The notes under the pieces were generated by a model that made no database searches, had not been told where the DNA came from, and worked only from the letters and a program-made list of their open reading frames with translations. Shown here one piece after another: positions 34,818-42,869 of a stretch of 64,000 bases of DNA. The DNA lies in NCBI GenBank assembly GCA_900149785.2, contig FSSI02000004.1, positions 94,932 to 158,931 of the forward strand, given 5' to 3'. The stretch is from Sodalinema lacuna_A (GTDB lineage Bacteria; Cyanobacteriota; Cyanobacteriia; Cyanobacteriales; Geitlerinemataceae). A program made the position numbers and the translations under genes. The number at the start of each line of letters is the position of its first letter. Position 1 is the first letter of the stretch.

Positions 34818-34955
34818 TCAATCCTCAGCAAAAATCAGCATTTCCTAACATAAATCCCCATTTCAGCGAATCTTTCCCCCCAGCCCCGATTTCATCCCAA
34901 CAAGCCGCCACTTTTTTTGTGATACTACTAGAGAGACACGTCGAGTGGGCGATTC

Positions 34956-35924
34956 ATGGCGAACTTAGAACACCTCTCCATCCTGAGACAAGGAGTCGAG
35001 ACCTGGAACCAATGGCGAGAGATTAACCCTCACCTCATCCCCGACCTCTACGACGCAGACTTGCGCAATTATGCCCTACAAGGGGCCAACCTCAGCCGAG
35101 TCGTCCTCGGTAAAACCTCCCTCAGCCTCGCCCATCTCCAAGGGGCCAACCTTTTCCAAGCCGACCTCTACGAAGCCGACCTCTTCCGGGCCAACCTGCA
35201 ATCGGTCAACCTACAACAAGCCTACCTCTGTCGGGCCAACCTCTATCGGGCCAACCTTAGCCACAGCCAACTGCAACAGGCCCGCCTCGGACGCAGCGAC
35301 CTCACCAAAGCCAACCTCAGCCAAGCCAACCTCGCCCATACCAGCTTCACCGAAGCCAACCTCAGCCAAGCCAACTGTCAAGATAGCGACTTCAGTTACG
35401 CCTTCCTCAAATCCGCTCGCGTCTATGGAACTAACTTTGACAACGCCGACCTCACCGGAACCTGTCTTCAAGACTGGCACACCGACCATTTCACCCAACT
35501 CAATACCGTTATTTGTAAATACTTTTATCGCAGTTATAACATCTGGGACAACAAATTTCTCCAACGTTTTCCCGCCTCAGCCCAGGAGTATCTCGCCCCC
35601 GGAGAACTCGCAAGTTACCTCAATCCCCCATCGATCACCTTAGACCTAATCTTCTCAGAACCGATTTGTTTCAAATCCCTCTTAACTAGCCTAGACAGTC
35701 TCACTCCAGACCGCCACTCCGTCCATCCCCAAGCCTTAGAACAACAACAAGACGGCAGCCTATTAGTGCGAATTGCCATCGCCGAACCTGCCGACCTTGA
35801 TGCCATCAAAAAAGCCTTTTGGACTGAATATAATCGCCTGCGACAGTCCTCAAAATCACAATTCAACAGGACAGATGACGGCCCCAACTTATCTGCCCTA
35901 TTGAACCGTTTAGCTAACCCTTAA
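34956..35924 (+). CDS. Pentapeptide-repeat protein with C-terminal domain
   Basis: Residues about 25-175 of this 322-residue protein are A[DN]LXX pentapeptide repeats (ANLFQADLYEADLFRANLQS and so on), forming a right-handed quadrilateral helix. The C-terminal 130 residues (TLDLIFSEPICFKSLLTSL through DLDAIKKAFWTEYNRLRQS) form a separate alpha/beta unit also seen in other cyanobacterial proteins. Function is unknown; no signal peptide is seen. The stop overlaps that of the convergent porin gene in a shared TTAA. Confidence 0.9.
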   Translation: MANLEHLSILRQGVETWNQWREINPHLIPDLYDADLRNYALQGANLSRVVLGKTSLSLAHLQGANLFQADLYEADLFRANLQSVNLQQAYLCRANLYRANLSHSQLQQARLGRSDLTKANLSQANLAHTSFTEANLSQANCQDSDFSYAFLKSARVYGTNFDNADLTGTCLQDWHTDHFTQLNTVICKYFYRSYNIWDNKFLQRFPASAQEYLAPGELASYLNPPSITLDLIFSEPICFKSLLTSLDSLTPDRHSVHPQALEQQQDGSLLVRIAIAEPADLDAIKKAFWTEYNRLRQSSKSQFNRTDDGPNLSALLNRLANP

Positions 35925-37507
35925 AAACTAAACGTTGTGCGGATGACGCCAATGAGGGCATCATCATTATCCGCATTGTGATTCGGTGCCGTCAGCCAAA
36001 TCAACGCCGGAGTCACCGTTATATTTTCATTCAGTTGCAAGGAATAGAACCCTTCGATATGCAGCGACGTATCCGGGTCATCACTGAGTCCTGAATTACG
36101 CAAACTTGAACTGACGCCCGTCACTTTCGGTTCCTGTCCAACCACAATTCCCGCCAAATTTCCCGGCAGAAGTAGATCAGGAAACGCCAGAGTGACCGCC
36201 CAGTTCCAATTATCGAAACTGCCGCGATCGATCTGTCCTCCCAGTGTCGAGAGGGTTTGCGTATTCACATAATTCACCCAACCCCCGAGAGCAAAATTAT
36301 CCGAGACCTGAAACGACCCCTGCAAGCCATAGGCATTACTCAGCGTCGGAATGGCATCATTAGTCGCCCGTCGCAGGTTCGTCAGAACACTACCGGTGTT
36401 CATCTCCTGGTTATAGGCATTGATATAGGTTAGGGCAAACTCGGCGCGATCGCTCGGAGTGAAGGTTAACTGGGCCATCGCACCATAAGACCCATTAAAC
36501 AGCCCCGCCCCGCGATTAGGATTGCTACTATCCCCAGCCAAATACCCGGCATTGAAGGAGAGGGCATCACTAATGGGATACTCGACCCCAATTCCAGAAC
36601 CATCCATCAGATAATACATCGAGGCACGAGTCCCAAAGCGCGATACGGCCCCACTACCGCCATCGCCATCCAAAAAGGGATTCACCGTCGAGGCGATATC
36701 ATCAGCGGCCCCCGCATTGGCAATTAGGGCCACATTCGCCCCCGCCAAGGGAAACTGATAGACTAAGGCATCTACCTCAACCGCACCACCGCTATCATCA
36801 GCAAAGAACAAATCCCCTTCTGGATATCCCGTGGATACCTCTGAGAAGGCGGGGATATTGCTGCTTTGCAGACGAGTCAGCAACAAATCTTCTCCCGTAA
36901 AGCTCGTGTGGAACTCCAAGCGGCTACGATAACCAAAGGCAGGAACTTGGTCAATGTCATTCCCCGCAAAATTATCTCCAGCCGCAATCCCATAGACGGC
37001 AAAGATGGCTTCTCCTTCCAACTTGGTTGTTGTGGAGAATTGATTGGCTTCAAGTTCTGAGGTGCGGGCCTCTAAGCCATCCACACGACCTCGTAACGTC
37101 GCCAATTCAGCGGCAAATTCTTCTTGCAAGCGACGAATGGTAGCTAAGTCAGTCGGGTCCAAATTATCCCCACCATCGACAATGGCCACAATCTGATCCA
37201 AACAGGCATTCAACCCAGCGGCAAACTCGTAGCGAGTCATGAAGTTGTTGCCGCGAAAGGTTCCGTCAGGATACCCGGCGATACAGCCATAGCGTTCGAC
37301 TAAAGACTGTAAGGCTTGAAACGCCCAATCTGTCGGCTGCACATCGGACAGTTGCGAGACGGAGGTCACTTGACTCAGTAACATGGGGCGATCGCCCCCG
37401 TCAAGCTGTTTCGCCCCAACCTCTTGAGCCTGGGCTAGATTGGGGATACTCAGCACACTCATGGCACTCAACCCCCCACCTAATGCAGTCCACCACAGTT
37501 TAGACAT
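35921..37507 (-). CDS. Iron-uptake porin (SLH-OprB family)
   Basis: The 528-residue protein starts with a signal peptide (ALGGGLSAMSVLSIPNLAQA), then an SLH domain (LSDVQPTDWAFQALQSLVER and GYPDGTFRGNNFMTRYEFAA) that ties the outer membrane to peptidoglycan. A coiled coil (LRGRVDGLEARTSELEAN) and a long beta-barrel ending in phenylalanine (VIRTTFSF) follow. This is the abundant cyanobacterial outer-membrane channel, reported to pass inorganic ions including iron. The ATG at 37507 starts the signal peptide; an open frame further upstream is spurious. A heptamer array lies 79 bp upstream. Confidence 0.93.
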   Translation of the reverse strand: MSKLWWTALGGGLSAMSVLSIPNLAQAQEVGAKQLDGGDRPMLLSQVTSVSQLSDVQPTDWAFQALQSLVERYGCIAGYPDGTFRGNNFMTRYEFAAGLNACLDQIVAIVDGGDNLDPTDLATIRRLQEEFAAELATLRGRVDGLEARTSELEANQFSTTTKLEGEAIFAVYGIAAGDNFAGNDIDQVPAFGYRSRLEFHTSFTGEDLLLTRLQSSNIPAFSEVSTGYPEGDLFFADDSGGAVEVDALVYQFPLAGANVALIANAGAADDIASTVNPFLDGDGGSGAVSRFGTRASMYYLMDGSGIGVEYPISDALSFNAGYLAGDSSNPNRGAGLFNGSYGAMAQLTFTPSDRAEFALTYINAYNQEMNTGSVLTNLRRATNDAIPTLSNAYGLQGSFQVSDNFALGGWVNYVNTQTLSTLGGQIDRGSFDNWNWAVTLAFPDLLLPGNLAGIVVGQEPKVTGVSSSLRNSGLSDDPDTSLHIEGFYSLQLNENITVTPALIWLTAPNHNADNDDALIGVIRTTFSF

Positions 37508-37585
37508 AGAATTTCCGACACTCCCATTGAGTTGAGTATCGTTTGATTCTAGGCTAGTTGACAATGAGAGTCAATCTCATGGGGG

Positions 37586-37712
37586 AGGCAAGAGGCAAGA
37601 GGCAAGAGGCAAGAGGGGAAGAGAAGGCAAGAGGCAAGAGGCAAGAGGCAAGAGGGGAAGAGAAGGCAAGAGGCAAGAGGCAAGAGGCAAGAGGGGAAGA
37701 GAAGGCAAGAGG
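37586..37712. repeat. Higher-order heptamer array
   Basis: Blocks of four GCAAGAG heptamers plus an 11-base GGGAAGAGAAG connector form a 39-bp unit, present three times with little divergence. It reads as CTTGCCT on the sense strand of the porin gene. Both strands are open in some frames, which produces false ORFs. Confidence 0.92.
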
Positions 37713-37754
37713 GGGGTGGAGGGCAAAACAGGTTTCGTCCTCCACGTCGATCCC

Positions 37755-38855
37755 TTAGTTAACCTTGGCTTCTCCCCCTTCTAAACCGAGGGATTCGAGC
37801 ATTTCCTTGTCCTTTTCTGGGGGTTGACCCATCGTCGTTAGATAATGGCCAATTAACATGGCATTTAACCCCGATTTGAGACCTAACGCCTGTAACTCAC
37901 CCATGACCGCTTCTCGTCCACCGGCATAGCGGAGAATGCGCGTCGGGAGAATCAGACGGAATAGGGCGATCGCCTTGAGGGCCTCATAGGCATCCAGGCG
38001 ATCGCGATCGCCTAGGGGCGTTCCTTCGCGGGGATTAAGCAAATTCAGTGGAATCGACTCCACCTCTAACTCCCGCAGGGCAAAGGCTAAATCGATGCGA
38101 TCGCCCCACGACTCACCCATCCCCAAAATGCCCCCCGTACAGGCTTGAATCCCGGCGGATTTGAGGTTTTTTACCGTCTCGACGCGATCGCGCCAACTGT
38201 GGGTACTGACAATCTCCGGGAAAAAGTTTTCCGAGGCTTCCAAATTATGGTTGTAGCGTGTCACCCCAGCTTCGGCTAAGCGTTGGGCCTGTTCCGGCGT
38301 CACTTCCCCGAGGGCGCAACAGGGTTTAATCTGAGTTTCGGCAATAATGCGGCGCACCGTTTCGAGAACCTGCTCAAACTCTTGGGATTTGGGACTACTA
38401 TACTTCGGACCGCGCCCCTGAGACACCAGACAAAACCGCTTCGCCCCCGCCAATTCTGCCGACTTGGCCTGGGCTAAAATCTCCTCAGGAGACTTCAGAC
38501 CATACACCGGGGAATCCTCACCGGGATGATGGGCCGATTGGGAACAAAAGCCGCAATTCTCCGAACAACTGCCCGATTTGACATTGACAATACTGCATAA
38601 ATCCACCACATTACCGCAGCATTCCTGACGCACGCGATCGGCCGCCGCGCAGAGGAGGAGAATGTTCTCGGTTCCCTCAATCTCCGTTAACTGCTGTGCT
38701 GTCTCGCGATCGAGGGCCTCGCCGGCGATAATGCGATCGGCCAGTTGATTTAACCAGACCTCCAACGCCGTGCGATCGCTCGCAGAATTGGGGCTTAAGG
38801 TGGGAATGGAATCAGTTTTCGTCAGGGGGGTATGAACCACAGTCAATCTCTCCAT
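37755..38855 (-). CDS. bioB: Biotin synthase
   Basis: The 366-residue radical-SAM enzyme has the CxxxCxxC cluster motif in SGSCSENCGFCSQSAHHPG, then GEVTPEQAQRLAEAGVTRYN and a late PTRILRYAGGREAVM, where an arginine contacts the second cluster. It inserts sulfur into dethiobiotin to form biotin. ATG 38855 is chosen over a TTG at 38876; the first 40 residues are variable in the family. No other biotin gene is adjacent. The stop is 43 bp from a heptamer array that precedes the porin gene on the same strand. Confidence 0.96.
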   Translation of the reverse strand: MERLTVVHTPLTKTDSIPTLSPNSASDRTALEVWLNQLADRIIAGEALDRETAQQLTEIEGTENILLLCAAADRVRQECCGNVVDLCSIVNVKSGSCSENCGFCSQSAHHPGEDSPVYGLKSPEEILAQAKSAELAGAKRFCLVSQGRGPKYSSPKSQEFEQVLETVRRIIAETQIKPCCALGEVTPEQAQRLAEAGVTRYNHNLEASENFFPEIVSTHSWRDRVETVKNLKSAGIQACTGGILGMGESWGDRIDLAFALRELEVESIPLNLLNPREGTPLGDRDRLDAYEALKAIALFRLILPTRILRYAGGREAVMGELQALGLKSGLNAMLIGHYLTTMGQPPEKDKEMLESLGLEGGEAKVN

Positions 38856-38932
38856 GCAGCGCGGTACGCTCCTCAAACGGGAGCATTGCCGATTCTACCA
38901 TCCCATCGAAACCTCACGGGAGCCGCCAATCG

Positions 38933-39415
38933 CTACCGCGAAGCGATAACCGGAATCTCTGAGTTGTCTAATGAGTTGTCTAATGAGTTGTCTAATAAGT
39001 CATCTAACGCCTGCTTCGCCGCCCCCAAATCAAAGGGAAAGGGCAACGTCAGTGGTCGATAATCCCGAGGATGAGGGTCTCCATGACGCAACACCGCATT
39101 CACCAACACACAGGGGTCCTCACTGAGATTAATCGCCCCATGAGGAACCCCCGGCGGAATTTGCACCACCTGAGGCTGTTGCTGACTCAGCGCAATATAG
39201 CGATAACGGCGATTTTGCAAAATCACCAGCACCAAACTGCCCCGAACTACCAGCAATTGGTCGGTCTGGCAATGATGGACAAACAAATCATCAATCGTCT
39301 GAGGCGCCACCTGAACCAGCATCGTCTCGTGGCTAGACTGGGGCGTGTAGAATTGCGCCATTCCTCCCTGGAACGAGTCCAAGGTGCGGATTTCAACCTG
39401 TCGTACAAGAGCCAT
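38933..39415 (-). CDS. Cupin-domain protein with C-terminal LDNS repeats
   Basis: The 160-residue protein has one cupin domain (LFVHHCQTDQLLVVRGSLVL, QIPPGVPHGAINLSEDPCV), resembling sugar epimerases of the dTDP-rhamnose type and carbohydrate-binding cupins. The HH and PHG histidines could hold a metal. Its end contains three LDNS units coded by a 12-bp tandem repeat. Function is not assigned. It is upstream of bioB on the same strand with 77 bp between. Confidence 0.7.
   Translation of the reverse strand: MALVRQVEIRTLDSFQGGMAQFYTPQSSHETMLVQVAPQTIDDLFVHHCQTDQLLVVRGSLVLVILQNRRYRYIALSQQQPQVVQIPPGVPHGAINLSEDPCVLVNAVLRHGDPHPRDYRPLTLPFPFDLGAAKQALDDLLDNSLDNSLDNSEIPVIASR
38961..39008. repeat. 12-bp tandem repeat in the cupin gene
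   Basis: GAGTTGTCTAAT occurs three times (38961-38996), followed by a degenerate fourth unit. It lies in frame at the 3' end of the cupin gene and encodes LDNS units. Confidence 0.92.
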
Positions 39416-39509
39416 AGGTCACAACTGTCCTGGGTTGATGAGGTCTATACCAATCCTAGCGCTTTATTTTTTAATTTTTGTGACGACAGTAACAAAACAG
39501 GCACAAACT

Positions 39510-39638
39510 ATGATAAGAGTCGCTTCTGCGATCCGGCCGGCCAAAGATAGGCCGGCTCTCACCCTAAATGAGCATCTTGAACGCCTGACCCCAACTGATA
39601 AAGTAGAATGGCTAAAGGCGGTACAACTTTATTTTTAA
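39510..39638 (+). CDS. Possible small ORF upstream of the toxin-antitoxin pair
   Basis: A 42-codon ORF from ATG 39510 ends 15 bp before the antitoxin gene. It contains a perfect 7-bp hairpin (GCCGGCC at 39536-39542, GGCCGGC at 39550-39556). The second half (LTLNEHLERLTPTDKVEWLK) looks protein-like, the first half does not. It may be a remnant of a longer gene, a leader peptide or chance. The rest of 39416-39653 shows no gene. Confidence 0.25.
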   Translation: MIRVASAIRPAKDRPALTLNEHLERLTPTDKVEWLKAVQLYF

Positions 39639-39653
39639 ATCGGAGAACGAATC

Positions 39654-39929
39654 ATGCTCGATCTCAACACTCTTCAAAAGGATATCAACGAATTACCTGA
39701 AGAAGCACAGACCTTACTCGCAGATTTCATTGATTTACTAAAAAGAAGACACTCTACCGTGAAAAAACAGGAGATTAACCCCAACCAGAGTCACAATCAG
39801 CAACGGAGTAGCCTAGAAATTCTAAGAGACGCTGATTTAGTCGGCTGTATCAGTTCGGAACCTGGACTCTCTAGTGATTACAAATCTGTGATACAACAAG
39901 ACGTAGACTCGAAGTATGATAATCGTTGA
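39654..39929 (+). CDS. Antitoxin of PIN-domain toxin
   Basis: The 91-residue protein has a helical start (LDLNTLQKDINELPEEAQTL) and a C-terminal tail (DLVGCISSEPGLSSDYKSVI) of the kind that wraps PIN toxins. It has no clear DNA-binding domain beyond the first helices. The last 14 bases overlap the toxin gene, the usual translational coupling. It should neutralise the partner by occupying its active site. Confidence 0.8.
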   Translation: MLDLNTLQKDINELPEEAQTLLADFIDLLKRRHSTVKKQEINPNQSHNQQRSSLEILRDADLVGCISSEPGLSSDYKSVIQQDVDSKYDNR

Positions 39930-40422
39930 CACAGGATTCTGGGTGGCCGTATTTAATGAGAAAGACCGCTATCACGAAAGCGCCAAAAATACCTTATCTC
40001 AATATCCTTATGAAGAACTAATCACCACCGGGTCAGTTTTAACGGAAACCTCTCACTTACTTTTAAAACGTTCTTCAACCATTTATCGGGGCGTTCAGAA
40101 CCAGATTAAATTCTTGTCAATTTTTCAGCTACACCCCCAACAGTTTAAATTATTTGAGCTTCAAGCGACTCATTTAACTCGCATCACAGCGTTAATGGAA
40201 ACCTATCAAAATCCACCCATAGATTTAGCAGATACTTCCCTAGTTATCCTAGCGGAAGAATTAGGAGAGGGGCGATTTTTTTCGATTGACAACCGAGATT
40301 TTAAGGGTCTTCTGGATCTAGGGTGGAATTTCTTGCATGGTATACCAAATTGTAGGGGCGAAAAATTTTTCGCCCCTACAGCAACGGATGTAATCTGCCA
40401 TAAATTCTACTTATCACCCTAA
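39916..40422 (+). CDS. PIN-domain toxin with C-terminus replaced by a MITE
   Basis: The 168-residue frame has a full PIN core: Asp5 in MIIVDTGFW, Glu44 in LTETSH, Asp106 in LADTSLVIL and Asp125 in SIDNRDF, the acidic residues that hold metal for RNA cleavage. After Phe129 the frame enters a 131-bp MITE, which encodes the remaining 39 residues. Removing the MITE and one 8-bp target copy restores an 18-residue C-terminus (NAYRWKNTQPFQNLFQRV) and a stop at 40496-40498. This gives 147 residues, typical of PIN toxins. The core acidic residues are intact, so activity may or may not persist. The antitoxin gene upstream is intact. Confidence 0.85.
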   Translation: MIIVDTGFWVAVFNEKDRYHESAKNTLSQYPYEELITTGSVLTETSHLLLKRSSTIYRGVQNQIKFLSIFQLHPQQFKLFELQATHLTRITALMETYQNPPIDLADTSLVILAEELGEGRFFSIDNRDFKGLLDLGWNFLHGIPNCRGEKFFAPTATDVICHKFYLSP

Positions 40423-40435
40423 ACCCAGAAGACCC
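40305..40435. mobile_element. MITE copy 2, inserted in the PIN toxin gene
   Basis: This 131-bp element has 21-bp imperfect terminal inverted repeats (GGGTCTTCTGG at the left, CCAGAAGACCC at the right, three mismatches overall). A perfect 28-bp palindrome lies at its centre (40352-40379, arms GTAGGGGCGAAAAA / TTTTTCGCCCCTAC). It is flanked by perfect 8-bp direct repeats GATTTTAA (40297-40304 and 40436-40443). It has no coding capacity of its own and would need a transposase elsewhere. Confidence 0.93.
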
Positions 40436-40565
40436 GATTTTAATGCCTATCGATGGAAAAATACACAGCCTTTTCAAAATTTGTTCCAGCGAGTCTAGTG
40501 AGGACTTGAACCTATCAAGTTGCCTGGAAAACATGAGGACGGTTAAGCCTGGTCGAGCCGTGGTC

Positions 40566-42557
40566 TTAGCCTCGCCGCCAGACCTTGACCGTGCCATCCG
40601 CCGTCCCACTGACGATCGCCTGACCATCAGGACTCACCGCCACCGCCATCACCGCATCACTGCCATCACAAAACGACGCGATCGCCCCTTGCTGTCGCAG
40701 ACTCCAGAGCTTCACCGTGCCATCAGAACTGCCACTGACCACCGTATCCCCATCCGGACACACCGCCAACGTCGTCACCGAGCCACCATGACCCTCTAAC
40801 ACCCCTTGTAACTCCCCAGAGGCCAGATCCCAAACCTGAAGCGTGCGATCGCGACTCCCACTCACCAGCAACGTCCCCTGGGCCGCCAAGGCGATCGCAT
40901 TCACCGGAACCGGCATCTCCGTCAACTGGCGATCGCGATGAAAGCGGCCCGTCTCCGTCTCAAAACCCCAAACCACAATCGAGCCATCAGCCCCCGCCGT
41001 CAATAACTGCCGTCCATCCGGGGTAAAACACACCGCCTCAACCCGGCCCTGATTCACCTGAGCGCGATCGCACAGGGTCGTCGTCATCCGACGACGCTTC
41101 GGAGAAACGCGCACCTGCCAAACCTGCACATCCCCCTCAAACCATCCACTAGCCACAAAGCGACTATCGGGACTCATCGACAGCGATCGCACCGACCCCG
41201 CCGTCTCCGTCTCATCCACCAGAGTATCCCCTAAAAACAACGTCCCATCCCAAGGTTTCTTCGCCGTCGGGCGGAACTCACGCAGCCCCTGAAGATCCCA
41301 CAACTTCACCGTCTTATCCCAACTCCCACTCGCCAACAGTGACCCATCCTGACTCAACGCCAAACTGCACACCGGACTCTCATGGTCCATCAACGCCCCC
41401 ACCAACTCCCCAGTTTTCAGATGCCAAACCTGAATCGTGCGATCAAAACTAGCCGCAATCAACAACTCCCCATCGGGCGTAATCAACAAATCACTCACCC
41501 AATCCTGACATTGATCGAGCGTAAACAGACAATCCCAAACCTGTTGCGGCAAGCCCTCAGACCCCGACCTCGACTGAAACTGTGGTAGGCCCACTTCCCG
41601 GCCAACGGCCATATCCGTCGAGGTCTCCTGCGTCTTGTCCCTCTCAGGCCGATGAATCTTAGGAGAAATCGTCGGAGAGGGCGCCGAATCCCTGCGCTCA
41701 TCCCTCAGCGAAGAACCGGCCGCCGAACTAGGAATCGTCGCCCCTGACGGACTCGGCGAAGACACTCCAGGCTGCAACGGCAACGAGGGAGTTCCAGTGC
41801 CCTCTCGTTTTCCCGTCCGGCCTTCAATCGAAAACGTAGGAACCGGGGCCGGCGTTGGACTCGGCAACCTCTCTCGGGTTGGAGTATCTCGATGGGTCGC
41901 GAACGGCAAGTTCACCGCACTCGCTGACCCCTGAGAGCGCTCTGGACGCGGGTCTGAGGTCTCCACCGTTGTCTGCGACGTCTCTGACTCAGACCCATCA
42001 GACTCCTGAGTGACCTGAATCGGCACCTCAATCGGAATCGTCGTCTGCCACTGTTGTCGCAGTTGGCTCAACTCCCGAGATAACTGAGTTAAGCGAGTCT
42101 CCAAACCATCAAGACGTTGAGGAAGCGGCGAATGATTGAGATAATCAATCGTCTCGGCTAACGTCATATGTAGCCGATCATATTGCCCCTGAAGTTGATG
42201 GTACTGCTGCGCCACCTCTTGCAGTCTCTCATCCGTGGCCCTGGCCGACAAATCCAACGGTTGCGGCGACCCTCCCCGAGACGACACAGACGACCCCCTC
42301 CCCGACTCAGGGATAGAGTTGTAGAGCAGATCAAACTCCTGGCCCACTTGATCTTGTAATTGCATCACCGCCGTCATCGCCCGATGATTGAGCATCACCT
42401 CCAAACGGCGGCGATTGATCAAATTCAGCAACAACGACAGCGACAGCGGAACCCCAGCAAAAACAATTCGACTTGATACCGCCGCCACCAGGGTTCCGAT
42501 GACAGCACTCAGCCAGCAGAGATATTCAGCAACTTCGAGTTGATTGGGCGATCGCAT
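40566..42557 (-). CDS. WD40-repeat protein with membrane N-terminus
   Basis: The 663-residue protein starts with two hydrophobic segments (LCWLSAVIGTLVAAVSSRIV and VPLSLSLLLNLINR) and a coiled coil (ATDERLQEVAQQYHQLQGQY, LETRLTQLSRELSQLRQQW). A proline/serine-rich linker follows, and then a WD40 propeller over the last 320 residues, whose repeats end in WD or W and a basic residue (TIQVWHLKTGE, TVKLWDLQG, SIVVWGFET, TLQVWDLASGE, TVKLWSLRQQG, TVKVWRRG). It is probably a membrane-attached scaffold; partners are unknown. It is alone on the minus strand. Confidence 0.9.
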   Translation of the reverse strand: MRSPNQLEVAEYLCWLSAVIGTLVAAVSSRIVFAGVPLSLSLLLNLINRRRLEVMLNHRAMTAVMQLQDQVGQEFDLLYNSIPESGRGSSVSSRGGSPQPLDLSARATDERLQEVAQQYHQLQGQYDRLHMTLAETIDYLNHSPLPQRLDGLETRLTQLSRELSQLRQQWQTTIPIEVPIQVTQESDGSESETSQTTVETSDPRPERSQGSASAVNLPFATHRDTPTRERLPSPTPAPVPTFSIEGRTGKREGTGTPSLPLQPGVSSPSPSGATIPSSAAGSSLRDERRDSAPSPTISPKIHRPERDKTQETSTDMAVGREVGLPQFQSRSGSEGLPQQVWDCLFTLDQCQDWVSDLLITPDGELLIAASFDRTIQVWHLKTGELVGALMDHESPVCSLALSQDGSLLASGSWDKTVKLWDLQGLREFRPTAKKPWDGTLFLGDTLVDETETAGSVRSLSMSPDSRFVASGWFEGDVQVWQVRVSPKRRRMTTTLCDRAQVNQGRVEAVCFTPDGRQLLTAGADGSIVVWGFETETGRFHRDRQLTEMPVPVNAIALAAQGTLLVSGSRDRTLQVWDLASGELQGVLEGHGGSVTTLAVCPDGDTVVSGSSDGTVKLWSLRQQGAIASFCDGSDAVMAVAVSPDGQAIVSGTADGTVKVWRRG

Positions 42558-42584
42558 GAGTAGCAGAAACTAGCGAGGGAGCAG

Positions 42585-42626
42585 ATGCAGCACAAAGGAT
42601 GCAGTACAAAGGATGCAGCACAAAGA
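42585..42626. repeat. 14-bp tandem repeat, three copies
   Basis: ATGCAGCACAAAGG, ATGCAGTACAAAGG and ATGCAGCACAAAGA follow one another between the WD40 and M20 genes. The rest of the 312-bp spacer 42558-42869 has no gene; it contains a weak GGCATT/AATGCC hairpin. Confidence 0.92.
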
Positions 42627-42869
42627 CTGTCATTGATCTTGGCATTTTGCCTAAACAATGCCATAGGCGATCGCCCAATTGTAGAGCAATATCGATCCAA
42701 ATCACGCCCTCCTTTTGACGGAAACCGCTCCCATTTGGGCGATCGCCCCATAACCAATCCCTCTCTAAACCCCAGATTCAAAACATCCTCAAAAAAATCA
42801 CCTAAACTGGGAAAACGGGACATCTCTCTCCTCAAACCCATCTCACATTCCCCTCGAATACCTCCATCT

